Source: Methanoregula sp.
GTDB taxonomy: Archaea > Halobacteriota > Methanomicrobia > Methanomicrobiales > Methanospirillaceae
Direction of reading: 5' to 3'
Assembly: GCA_013331015.1 (NCBI GenBank)
Contig: DUHF01000153.1
Location: 1 to 21,319, forward strand
Length of the DNA stretch: 21,319 nucleotides
The first letter of the stretch is position 1, and the number at the start of each line of letters is the position of its first letter. A program made the translations under genes and the position numbers. The notes below the pieces were generated by a model. It saw only the letters and a program-made list of their open reading frames with translations. It was not told the DNA's origin and ran no database searches. Below are positions 6,452 to 13,350 of this stretch, one piece after another.

Positions 6452-7315
6452 TTATATACGGTCCGTTCCTTCTTTGGCTGCTTCCGCAGAAGAGACCGGC
6501 CTCTTTTCTGATGACGTGGTATCCTGCACCCAGACCGTGCGCTGGGGGAACGGGATGGACATCCCTTCGTTTTCCAGCGCCACCTTGATCTTCCAGAGCA
6601 TCTCGGTCCGGACCGCCCACCACTCCCGGGACGGTGCCCAGATCCTGATCATAATGATGACCGCATTGTCGCCCAGTTCGTCAACATAAACCGATGGCGA
6701 GGGGTTCTTCAACACGAACGGGTGCGCATCAAGGAGCTCATTGATCACCCACATCGCCTTCCCGGCATCATCGCTGTACCGGATACCTACCTTGTATTCG
6801 AACCGCCGGGCAACGTTGGCAACATAGTTGGTGATCTCGGAGTTGAAGACCTTCTCATTCGGGATCCGGATGTAGATCCCCTCGTAGGTTTTGATGGTCG
6901 TGGAGAGGACCCGGATCTCCTCAATGACTCCTGCGGTTTCACCGATCTTGACCGTATCGCCGATGGTGACCGGCCGCTCGAAGATCAAAAAGATACCCGA
7001 CCCGACATTGGTGACGAGCCGCTGGCTTGCAAACCCGATGATGATACCGGCCGTCCCCCCGATGAGAAGGAGCTCTGCAAAATCCACCTTGAAACTGGGG
7101 AGGCTGATGAAGATCCCAATGAGGAGGATCATCGCCTGCACGATACGGATGATCTTCTGGAGTTCATCCTTTTTAACCCGGTCAGTGAGGCTCTTTTTCA
7201 GGTACATCCCGGCAAGGTTTGCGATGACCATGGATACCGCAACGATAAACGAGAATACGATCAGGTCGAAGACCGTGACGGTCCCAAATACCACCGTGGA
7301 AAGGATCTCGATCAT
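6452..7315 (-). CDS. MscS-family small-conductance mechanosensitive channel
   Basis: A 287-aa channel expected to open under membrane tension and release solutes on hypo-osmotic shock. Three hydrophobic segments (~10-36, ~56-72, ~80-114) match the minimal MscS topology. The third is the pore helix, with Gly/Ala-rich packing (GGTAGIIIGFASQ, 86-98) leading into the conserved ERPVTIGDTV at 113-122. A beta domain and alpha/beta cytoplasmic cage follow, ending with the family motif IPFPQRTV. The last ~25 residues are hydrophilic and Ser/Ala/Glu-rich. The start lies three bases after the stop of the upstream DUF432 gene, and GGGGTGA at the end of that gene serves as ribosome binding site, so the two are co-transcribed and probably translationally coupled. 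It is similar in size to E. coli MscS (286 aa). Confidence 0.95.
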   Translation of the reverse strand: MIEILSTVVFGTVTVFDLIVFSFIVAVSMVIANLAGMYLKKSLTDRVKKDELQKIIRIVQAMILLIGIFISLPSFKVDFAELLLIGGTAGIIIGFASQRLVTNVGSGIFLIFERPVTIGDTVKIGETAGVIEEIRVLSTTIKTYEGIYIRIPNEKVFNSEITNYVANVARRFEYKVGIRYSDDAGKAMWVINELLDAHPFVLKNPSPSVYVDELGDNAVIIMIRIWAPSREWWAVRTEMLWKIKVALENEGMSIPFPQRTVWVQDTTSSEKRPVSSAEAAKEGTDRI

Positions 7316-7318
7316 CGC

Positions 7319-8032
7319 TCAGTTCACCCCGTGCTCCATCAGGAAGGTTTTCTTCTCCACATCCACAAGAATGATCCTCCGAGCCTTGATGGCCGGGATA
7401 GCCAGTTCCATTCCTTCATGGAGCGGTAGTGTGGAGAGCCGGGTTTCAGCCATCACCTTTGAGAATATGATAAGCTCACCGGACATTGCCACGGTGTCGT
7501 CATAGAAGATGGGCATGAAATAGGATTCAAAGACGGCATGGGATACTTCCACCCATCCCCGGCTCATGTTCCGGATCTCGAGCTTCAGTACCCCCTCGCA
7601 GGCGGGATCCGGGTTGCCCGGCGTATCGGAGATCGGGCTTTTGTGGTAGCGCGTGATAACCCCGTTTTCCGGTGTACCGTATAGGGAGTACTTGGGCAGG
7701 CACCGGGAGAATACATCGAGGAGCTGGTAGTCCTCGTCTCGTGCAACAAAGACGCCGATCTCAATGGGGAAGGTGAGGTATACGGTCTTGTGGGAGTCCG
7801 GTTCGATCACGATGGGGGGAAAGACGATCTCGAGGAACCGGGTCACCTCTTTTGGGAGGTGTACCGGCTCTACCGGGTGGATATAGACCGCCGGTTCAGC
7901 CGAGGCGATGATCTTCTCTACGCGATCGGTGTCGCATTCCCGCCGGTAGCGGTAGAACTCGCCGTCACGCTCGATGCTGATTGAAAAAACCTTTCCTGCG
8001 TGACTGCAGGGGTAGGCAAACCGGCCGAACAT
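7319..8032 (-). CDS. DUF432 family protein
   Basis: A 237-aa protein that I assign to the archaeal DUF432 family; no biochemical function is known to me. It has no signal peptide or membrane helix, and appears beta-rich, with alternating short hydrophobic strands such as TVYLTFPIEIGVFVA and GVLKLEIRNMSRGWVEV. It is therefore probably cytosolic or peripheral. It opens a two-gene operon whose second gene is the MscS channel, with only three bases between them, so a role in regulating or sensing for that channel is a reasonable inference. GGAG lies about 11 nt upstream of the ATG. No catalytic motif is seen. Family assignment is from overall resemblance and context, so moderately sure. Confidence 0.72.
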   Translation of the reverse strand: MFGRFAYPCSHAGKVFSISIERDGEFYRYRRECDTDRVEKIIASAEPAVYIHPVEPVHLPKEVTRFLEIVFPPIVIEPDSHKTVYLTFPIEIGVFVARDEDYQLLDVFSRCLPKYSLYGTPENGVITRYHKSPISDTPGNPDPACEGVLKLEIRNMSRGWVEVSHAVFESYFMPIFYDDTVAMSGELIIFSKVMAETRLSTLPLHEGMELAIPAIKARRIILVDVEKKTFLMEHGVN

Positions 8033-8085
8033 GGTTATTTTCGCTCCTGCCGTGACTCCGGCATAGCTATTCTTGACCCGGGATC

Positions 8086-8091
8086 AAAAAA
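8086..8091 (-). terminator. Oligo-T terminator after the P-type ATPase
   Basis: Six A residues on the plus strand form a T6 run on the minus strand, about 40 nt past the ATPase stop and ahead of the DUF432 gene. The position fits termination of the ATPase transcript before the DUF432 promoter. Confidence 0.45.
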
Positions 8092-8132
8092 GGGTATGGT
8101 CATTATCAGCGGCCCCGTCCCGTCACTCCGCC

Positions 8133-10652
8133 TCATTCCCGTGCGACAGGGTGGGTCTTTGTGTACTCCAGCCACTTGATCGCCTCGACTATCGCAAACG
8201 GGACGAGCGACATCAGGGCCACATATCCCCAGTGTTCGAGCGCCAGGGGAACGATGCCAAAGAGCCCCGGGACAACATAGATTGCGGTCAGCTGGAGGAC
8301 AACACCAATCCCGATCCCAACGAAGATGGAGGGATTGATGGTGAGGCTGCGCCTGATGTTACGGAAATACGGCTCGTATTCGAGCTGGGCCTGGAGGCCG
8401 TTGAACCACTGGAGGCAGACAAACGAGGTGAACATGATCGATATGGCAAGTTCGTACGGGTAACGCCCAAGGAGGTGCCAGAACATGAGACAGCCCAGGG
8501 AGCCGGTCACCAGCCCGAAGGTGACGATCCGCCGGATCTGCCTCCCGTCGAAGAACTGTTTTGACGGGTCTTTTGGGGGCCGGTTCATCACGTCCCCCTC
8601 CTCTTTGATGAAGGGGAAGGTCTTGTCCTGCACCCCGTCCGTGACCAGGTTGATCCAGAGGATCTGGATGGGGAGGAGGGGGAGCGGGAGCCCTGCAAAG
8701 ACGGTCGAGCTGATGAGCACGATCTCGGCAATGGAGGTCGAGAGGAGGTAATAGATGACCTTGCGTATGTTATCAACGATGACACGGGCGTTCCGGATCG
8801 CGTCCACGATCACGGAGAGGTTGTTGTCCACGATCACCATCTTGGCGGCGCTCTTGGCCGCCTCGCTGCCCGAACCCATGGCGATACCGAGATCGGCAGC
8901 CCGAAGCGCCGGGACATCGTTCACCCCGTCACCGGTCACGGTGACGATCTCCCCGTGCTCCTGCAGGATTTTCACGATACGGTATTTATGCTCGGGAAGG
9001 ATCCGGGCAAGCACGGTGGTGTGTTTGAGGGCTTTTGCAACCTGATCGTCGCTCATCGCCTCGATCTCGGGGCCTGCGAGGAGACCGTCCCCCTCCTTCC
9101 AGATATGCACCGAACGGGCGATCTCCCGAGCAGTAAGCGGGTGGTCGCCGGTGATCATGATGACCCGGATCCCTGCCTTCTGCGCGACCTGGACTGCATC
9201 GGCAGCACTCTCCTTGGGCGGGTCGATGAACCCGACGATCCCAACGATCGAGAACCGCCATGTGGCCGGGTCTTCTGATATCCACTTCCCGGCACCGAAC
9301 GCAAGGACCCGCAGGCCCCGGCCGGCCATCACCTCGATCTGCGTCTCCAGCTCGCCAAGTTCGGTGCCATTGTCCGCATGCTTCTTCAGCTCCTCGAACG
9401 CCCCCTTGACATAGAAGCGTTCAACGCCGTTGACCACGTTTGCGGTCGCCATCAGGCGCCGGGCGGTATCGAACGGGTACTCCCAGCGGCGGGGGTTCTG
9501 CTCGCGGATCCGGTCGTACCCGTCAACCCAGCGTGCGAGGGCGACATCGATGGGATCTCCGGACCCGCCATGGGAGTCGTTGCAGAGCGCCGCAGCGTTG
9601 ATGAGCTCATCAAGATCAAGGGCAAAGTCCTCGTGGACAGTGAGCTTCCCCTCAGTGATGGTGCCGGTCTTGTCCGAAGCGATCACCGTTGCGCTCCCCA
9701 TCGTCTCGACTGCAGGAAGATACCGGACCAGCGTTTTCTTCTTAGAAAGGGCAAGTGCACCGATGACCATGATGATGGTGACAACAATCGGCAGTCCTGC
9801 CGGGACAGCGGAGACCATCTGGGCAACAAGAAGGTACGCGATGTCCCCAGCCGCCCTTCCCTGGAGGAGGGATGCCGCTAAGACCAGGGATAAGATCCCT
9901 ACGAGGAGGATGATATAGCGCCTTGAAAAATGGTTGATGGCACGCGTAAGGGGGCTGTCGGGCGAACTTCCCTGTGCAAGGTTGGCGATCCCTGCAAAAT
10001 AGGTCTTCTTACCCGTCGCAATGACGTATCCCTTGCCGGTTCCCCGGACGATCGAAGTTCCCGAGAGGAGGCTGTTCCTGAGATCGTACGGGGGGGCGTC
10101 TTTGGAAACGACCGCTGCTGGATCTTTTGTCACGGGCAGCGACTCCCCCGTGAGCGAGGATTCATCGACGCTGAGAGAAGAGGTCTCCTTGAGCCTGATG
10201 TCGGCAGTCACGATGTCGCCTTCGGAGAGGATCACGTAATCGCCGGGAACGAGGTCTTCTGATCGGATGGTGCGCTGCTCCCCGCTGCGCATAACCGAGA
10301 CCCGGCTCTCGGTGAGTTTTTTCAAGGCATCCAGCGATGCCTCCGCTTTTATCTCCTCAAAGAACCCGATGGTGCTGTTCACCATGATGATGAAGACGAT
10401 GATGAAGAAGTCCTTGATATCGGATATGAGAAGTGAGACGATCGCAGCTGCGATGAGGATATAGACAAGGATGCTGTTGAACTGGCGCAGGAAGATGACA
10501 AGACGGCTTGTCTTCTCCTCGGTCAAGGAATTTTTCCCGAAGATGGCAAGACGTGCCTCTGCCTCATTCTCAGTAAGTCCTCCCGGGCCGGTGGCGAGCT
10601 GGTCACGGACTGTCTCCGCGGGGATCGCGTGGGGTGATTCGGGGAGCTCCAT
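8133..10652 (-). CDS. P2-like cation-transporting P-type ATPase
   Basis: An 839-aa ATP-driven cation pump with the full domain set: cation-ATPase N domain (~8-60), TM1-2 (~60-105), actuator domain with TGES (E170), TM3-4 (~245-310), phosphorylation site DKTGT (D327), nucleotide domain with KGAFEEL, hinge TGDGVND (D575, D579), and TM5-10 (~630-830). Length and order match SERCA/PacL-type P2 and also P3 H+-ATPases. Ion-site residues are mixed: E643 (SERCA E771) and N668/T671/D672 (SERCA N796/T799/D800) are kept, but TM4 reads VPAGLP with A285 where SERCA has Glu309, and SERCA Asn768 appears as Ser. The cation is therefore uncertain; Ca2+ by default labelling may be wrong, and H+, Na+, K+ or Mg2+ are open. 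It is a single gene, divergent from the Mrp operon across a ~310-nt regulatory spacer, so the two may share control. Confidence 0.93.
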   Translation of the reverse strand: MELPESPHAIPAETVRDQLATGPGGLTENEAEARLAIFGKNSLTEEKTSRLVIFLRQFNSILVYILIAAAIVSLLISDIKDFFIIVFIIMVNSTIGFFEEIKAEASLDALKKLTESRVSVMRSGEQRTIRSEDLVPGDYVILSEGDIVTADIRLKETSSLSVDESSLTGESLPVTKDPAAVVSKDAPPYDLRNSLLSGTSIVRGTGKGYVIATGKKTYFAGIANLAQGSSPDSPLTRAINHFSRRYIILLVGILSLVLAASLLQGRAAGDIAYLLVAQMVSAVPAGLPIVVTIIMVIGALALSKKKTLVRYLPAVETMGSATVIASDKTGTITEGKLTVHEDFALDLDELINAAALCNDSHGGSGDPIDVALARWVDGYDRIREQNPRRWEYPFDTARRLMATANVVNGVERFYVKGAFEELKKHADNGTELGELETQIEVMAGRGLRVLAFGAGKWISEDPATWRFSIVGIVGFIDPPKESAADAVQVAQKAGIRVIMITGDHPLTAREIARSVHIWKEGDGLLAGPEIEAMSDDQVAKALKHTTVLARILPEHKYRIVKILQEHGEIVTVTGDGVNDVPALRAADLGIAMGSGSEAAKSAAKMVIVDNNLSVIVDAIRNARVIVDNIRKVIYYLLSTSIAEIVLISSTVFAGLPLPLLPIQILWINLVTDGVQDKTFPFIKEEGDVMNRPPKDPSKQFFDGRQIRRIVTFGLVTGSLGCLMFWHLLGRYPYELAISIMFTSFVCLQWFNGLQAQLEYEPYFRNIRRSLTINPSIFVGIGIGVVLQLTAIYVVPGLFGIVPLALEHWGYVALMSLVPFAIVEAIKWLEYTKTHPVARE

Positions 10653-10657
10653 AATGC

Positions 10658-10673
10658 CTCAGGGATTCCTGAG
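10658..10673. promoter_or_regulatory. Inverted repeat overlapping the ATPase ribosome binding site
   Basis: CTCAGG (10658-10663) and CCTGAG (10668-10673) flank a 4-nt loop directly upstream of the ATPase ATG. On the minus-strand transcript the GAGG that would serve as ribosome binding site sits in the 3' arm, so folding would hide it. If transcription starts at the nearer TATA-like element (10683-10689), the repeat would instead lie at the start site and act as a DNA operator. Confidence 0.4.
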
Positions 10674-10901
10674 CTGCATCGCATAAAGCATTACCGGTCA
10701 CAGAAGCGTGGTGGGAAGGCTGCGTATCTTCCGGCAACCTCCCCTCCCCGTGCCCGGCCGGGGGAGTCGGTCATAAACCGGGAAAACCCGCAGCAGGAGA
10801 AAAAGCTGCCACAGGGAGACTGCCCCGGGCTGCTCTCGGATGAGCGCAGGCAACCCGGCTCACGTCCAATGGCCGGTTCAACACGCCCTCACGCAGGAGA
10901 A

Positions 10902-10916
10902 CTTAACCTTCTTAAG
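10902..10916. promoter_or_regulatory. Inverted repeat upstream of the Mrp promoter
   Basis: CTTAA and TTAAG form a perfect 5-bp dyad around CCTTC, ending about 10 nt before the TATA-like element of the Mrp operon. The position suits a regulator site or an upstream promoter element. It is short and could be chance in an A/T-richer patch. Confidence 0.3.
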
Positions 10917-10926
10917 ACCATCCGGT

Positions 10927-10937
10927 CAAATACTTAC
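10927..10937 (+). promoter_or_regulatory. TATA-like element for the Mrp operon
   Basis: CAAATACTTAC is the best A/T-rich element ahead of the operon. It is centred about 30 nt before the ATG at 10962, which predicts a very short leader or a nearly leaderless message, and argues against a start as far upstream as 10869. Confidence 0.4.
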
Positions 10938-10961
10938 AACAATGCCGGGGGGCTGTCACGC

Positions 10962-11459
10962 ATGAAGGGAATAGAGAGGATAATCAGCATCAGTGTCACC
11001 TTCGGTATCCTGTTCATATTCTGGATACTCCTGTCCGCTCACTTCGATGCATTTCACCTGGTGGCCGGGGCAGTCTGTGCAATGCTCGTAGCCGTGATCT
11101 CCCACGATCTCCTCTTCACCAAACCCGTCCGTGGCGGGATCCTCACGCTCCTGCATTTCACCCACTACTGCGGCTGGCTCTTCCTCGAGATCTGGCTAGC
11201 CGGCCTCGATGTTGCCTATCGTGTCCTCCACCCGGACCTCCCCATCGACCCGCAGGTGGTCACGTTCGACACCCCGTTCTCCGATGACATCGTGCGGACG
11301 GTCTTTGCCAACTCCATGACGCTCACACCGGGGACTATCACCATCGATGTCATCGGCAGCACCTATACGGTCCATGCCCTCACCTCCGAAGCCGCCCGCG
11401 ATCTCACCGAGGGGAGATCGATCGAGAAACGGGTGCACCGGATATTCCCGGAGACATAA
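10962..11459 (+). CDS. mnhE: Mrp/Mbh antiporter subunit E (MrpE/MbhA-like)
   Basis: First gene of the ten-gene antiporter operon. The protein (165 aa) starts MKGIERIISISVTFGILF, has two to three membrane helices in its first ~90 residues and a small cytosolic alpha/beta domain with the MnhE motif NSMTLTPGTITIDV. MrpE is a small structural subunit of the multi-subunit Na+/H+ antiporter, needed for assembly. The same frame is open upstream to 10869, but those 31 residues are polar and unlike the family, and the TATA-like element at 10927-10937 would fall inside them, so I take Met at 10962. Its stop codon directly abuts the next ATG (TAAATG). The C-terminal tail (RSIEKRVHRIFPET) is basic, consistent with the cytosolic side. 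Confidence 0.9.
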   Translation: MKGIERIISISVTFGILFIFWILLSAHFDAFHLVAGAVCAMLVAVISHDLLFTKPVRGGILTLLHFTHYCGWLFLEIWLAGLDVAYRVLHPDLPIDPQVVTFDTPFSDDIVRTVFANSMTLTPGTITIDVIGSTYTVHALTSEAARDLTEGRSIEKRVHRIFPET

Positions 11460-11723
11460 ATGATCGACCTGTTTACTGCAACCGGCCTCGTGCTCATCTG
11501 CACGCTCTTCCTCTGCCTGTACCGGGTAATTGTCGGGCCCGGTGCCTGCAACCGGCTCATCGCCGCAAACACCATCGGGACGAAGATCATCCTCCTGCTC
11601 GTCCTTGTCGGGTACATCTATGGCAGGAACCTCTTTTTGGACATCGCCCTTGCCTACGCAATGATCAACTTCCTTGCAACCCTTGCGATAGCCAAGTACC
11701 TTGAGAAGGGGTGCATCTGCTGA
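11460..11723 (+). CDS. mnhF: Mrp/Mbh antiporter subunit F (MrpF/MbhB-like)
   Basis: An 87-aa three-helix membrane protein with the MnhF pattern: helix LVLICTLFLCLYRVIVGPG, conserved NRLIAANTIGTK at 31-42, then two more helices and a short ending IAKYLEKGCIC. MrpF is a small membrane subunit packed next to E and G. GGAGA near the end of mnhE serves as ribosome binding site. Its TGA shares a base with the ATG of the next gene (TGATG). Confidence 0.93.
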   Translation: MIDLFTATGLVLICTLFLCLYRVIVGPGACNRLIAANTIGTKIILLLVLVGYIYGRNLFLDIALAYAMINFLATLAIAKYLEKGCIC

Positions 11724-12040
11724 TGATCGGGTTTTTTTCCCTGGTGACTGCCATCCTTATCGCCATGGGCCTGTTCTTCATGATCGTTGGCCCGATCGGC
11801 CTCATCCGTCTCCCCGATCTCTTCACCCGGGCCCATGCTTCGGGCAAGTGCGATACGCTCGGGCAGGCGCTGATCCTGCTCGGGCTCATTGTCTATGAAG
11901 GGTTCACGTTCGATGCGGTGAAGCTTCTCATGCTCATCATCTTCCTCTATGTTATGAGCCCGACAGCAACCCATGCCATTGTGCGGGCTGCACATATCCT
12001 GAAATACCATGCATGGAAACCCGGGGAGGAGCGGGAATGA
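11723..12040 (+). CDS. mnhG: Mrp/Mbh antiporter subunit G (MrpG/MbhC-like)
   Basis: A 105-aa three-helix subunit with the MnhG core IGLIRLPDLFTRAHASGK followed by a second helix (LGQALILLGLIVYEG) and PTATHAIVRAAH, all family hallmarks. The open frame extends to a GTG at 11711, but the ATG at 11723 overlaps the mnhF stop and has GGGGTG nine bases upstream, so it is preferred. The stop overlaps the next gene's ATG (ATGA). MrpG assembles with E and F in the peripheral part of the complex. Confidence 0.93.
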   Translation: MIGFFSLVTAILIAMGLFFMIVGPIGLIRLPDLFTRAHASGKCDTLGQALILLGLIVYEGFTFDAVKLLMLIIFLYVMSPTATHAIVRAAHILKYHAWKPGEERE

Positions 12041-12282
12041 TCTGGGAGTTCAACTTTGCCCTGTTCCTCTTCCTGGTCATCTGCGCCATTGCCGCCATCA
12101 GTGTCCGGAACCTCCTGTCAGCAGTCGTCATCCTCGGGGTGTACTCCCTGATCATGGCAGTTCTGTGGGCAGAGATGCAGGCAGTCGATGTCAGCTTCAC
12201 CGAGGCTGCTGTCGGGGCGGGTATCACCACCATCCTCTTTGTTGCTGCACTGTCACGAACCACGCGGGGGTCGAAAGATTGA
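12037..12282 (+). CDS. DUF4040 subunit (MbhD-like; equivalent to part of the MrpA C-terminus)
   Basis: An 81-aa three-helix protein with AVDVSFTEAAVGAGITTILF (49-68), the diagnostic motif of DUF4040, found as MbhD or inside the C-terminal region of fused MrpA. The acidic residues D51 and E56 in this motif are conserved in the Mrp family and are placed in the proposed Na+ pathway of Mbh/Mrp structures. The ATG at 12037 overlaps the mnhG stop and follows a strong GGGGAGGA; an upstream in-frame ATG at 12013 lies inside mnhG and is less likely. Encoding it separately, not fused to a NuoL-like part, is the Mbh arrangement. Confidence 0.88.
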   Translation: MIWEFNFALFLFLVICAIAAISVRNLLSAVVILGVYSLIMAVLWAEMQAVDVSFTEAAVGAGITTILFVAALSRTTRGSKD

Positions 12283-12554
12283 AGGTCTGGGCACTGGTCT
12301 CGGTCCTGCTCATCGGCCTGCTCCTCCTCTGGGCCGAAGGTGACATCCCGGCGTTTGGCGACCCCTCAGCCCCGTCCTATAATTATGTCGCGGACCGGTA
12401 CATCACCGATGCCTATAACGATACGGCAACAAAGAACATGGTCACGTCCATCCTTGCCGATTACCGGGGGTACGATACCCTCGGGGAACTCACGGTGATC
12501 TTCACGGCCGGGGTCGTGGTCCTTCTGCTGTTGCGTCGGGGAGGCCGGCTATGA
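12279..12554 (+). CDS. MbhE-like subunit (end of MrpA C-terminus equivalent), TTG start
   Basis: A 91-aa protein with one N-terminal helix (VWALVSVLLIGLLLLW), an extra-membrane segment with ITDAYNDTATKN, the family motif ILADYRGYDTLGE, and a second helix (TVIFTAGVVVLLLL). This matches MbhE and the last part of MrpA. There is no ATG in a sensible place: the frame starts best at TTG 12279, which overlaps the DUF4040 stop (TTGA) and has GGGGG about 7 nt upstream. Its stop in turn overlaps the ATG of mnhB. The frame is open further upstream, but that region encodes the previous two genes in another phase. Confidence 0.85.
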   Translation: MKVWALVSVLLIGLLLLWAEGDIPAFGDPSAPSYNYVADRYITDAYNDTATKNMVTSILADYRGYDTLGELTVIFTAGVVVLLLLRRGGRL

Positions 12555-12979
12555 AGCAGGACGTGGTGATCCGGACCGTCTGCCGGCTCGTGGTCCCGTT
12601 CATCCAGCTCTTCGCGCTGTACGTGATCATTCACGGGGCATCCAGTGCCGGCGGCGGGTTCCAGGGAGGGGTCATCTTCGCCTCCGCGTTCATCCTTGTC
12701 GGGATAGCATTCGGGATTGCCGATGCACGCAAACGGATCTCGGAGAAGATGACGGTCCTGTTCTCTGCCTGCGGTCTTGGCATCTATGCCGGAATCGGGA
12801 TCCTCTGCATCATCTTTGGCGGGAACTTCCTCGGGTACTCCTTCCTCCCGCTGCCGTTCCCCGTCCCGGAGATCCGGGGTCTTGCGGCAGAGGCAGTCGA
12901 GATCGGGATAGGGATTACCGTGATGGCGGTCATGACCTCCATCTTTTATGATATGGCCGTGGATGAGGAGGCAGCATGA
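12551..12979 (+). CDS. mnhB: Mrp/Mbh antiporter subunit B (MrpB/MbhF-like)
   Basis: A 142-aa four-helix subunit. The MnhB signature HGASSAGGGFQGGVIFASAF lies at 28-47, after a first helix with the conserved PFIQLFALYVII. The C-terminal part has AEAVEIGIGITVM, including the conserved Glu. In Mbh and Mrp structures this subunit lines the proposed Na+ path together with the DUF4040 and MbhE parts. ATGA overlaps join it to both neighbours. It ends in a short acidic tail. Confidence 0.93.
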   Translation: MKQDVVIRTVCRLVVPFIQLFALYVIIHGASSAGGGFQGGVIFASAFILVGIAFGIADARKRISEKMTVLFSACGLGIYAGIGILCIIFGGNFLGYSFLPLPFPVPEIRGLAAEAVEIGIGITVMAVMTSIFYDMAVDEEAA

Positions 12980-13350
12980 TCGAGATGCTCCTGCCCGGGC
13001 TCTTCCTGCGGTATAACTATTACATGGCCGTCATCATCATGCTCATCGGGCTCTACGCGATGATCGCAAAAGGCAACCTGATAAAGAAGATCATCGGACT
13101 CAATATCTTCCAGACCGCGATCTTCCTCTTCTATATCTCGAGCTCGGACATCATTGGCGGGACTGCCCCCATTCTCACGTCGGACCCTGCATCAGTGTAC
13201 GTGAACCCGCTTCCCCACGTGCTCATCCTCACGGCGATCGTTGTGGCCGTCAGCACTACGGCAGTGGGACTTGCCCTGGTGATCAGGATATACGAAGCCT
13301 ACGGCACGATCGAAGAGGACGAGCTCATCGCAATGGAGGCAAAGGAATGA
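12976..13350 (+). CDS. mnhC: Mrp/Mbh antiporter subunit C (MrpC/MbhG-like, NuoK-related)
   Basis: A 124-aa three-helix protein homologous to complex I subunit NuoK. Visible hallmarks are NLIKKIIGLNIFQTAIFLFY (34-53) and NPLPHVLILTAIVVAVSTTA (78-97), the second and third helix motifs. It links the D-type antiporter subunits to the small-subunit module. It overlaps mnhB and the first mnhD by ATGA. The C-terminal ~20 residues are polar and acidic, facing the cytosol by analogy with NuoK. Confidence 0.94.
   Translation: MIEMLLPGLFLRYNYYMAVIIMLIGLYAMIAKGNLIKKIIGLNIFQTAIFLFYISSSDIIGGTAPILTSDPASVYVNPLPHVLILTAIVVAVSTTAVGLALVIRIYEAYGTIEEDELIAMEAKE

Larger units (their letters stand above)
10653..10961. 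other. 309-nt divergent control region between the ATPase and Mrp operon
   Basis: Holds promoters for both directions and no convincing gene. Leftward TATA-like elements are CTTTATG (minus strand, 10683-10689) and GGTTTATG (about 10772-10779). Rightward, a TATA-like element lies at 10927-10937. Two short inverted repeats are listed separately. The middle is very GC-rich (about 10735-10860) with small self-complementary stretches such as CGGGAAAACCCG. A frame open to 10869 continues into the first Mrp gene, but its first 31 residues do not resemble the family. Confidence 0.65.

Noticed and set aside
10869..10961. N-terminal extension of the first Mrp gene
   Set aside because: The extra 31 residues are polar and unlike MnhE, and the likely TATA element lies within them; Met at 10962 fits the family.
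12009..12278. Upstream extension of the MbhE-like frame
   Set aside because: This part is a shadow of the mnhG end and the DUF4040 gene, rich in Cys, His and Pro and with no membrane pattern.
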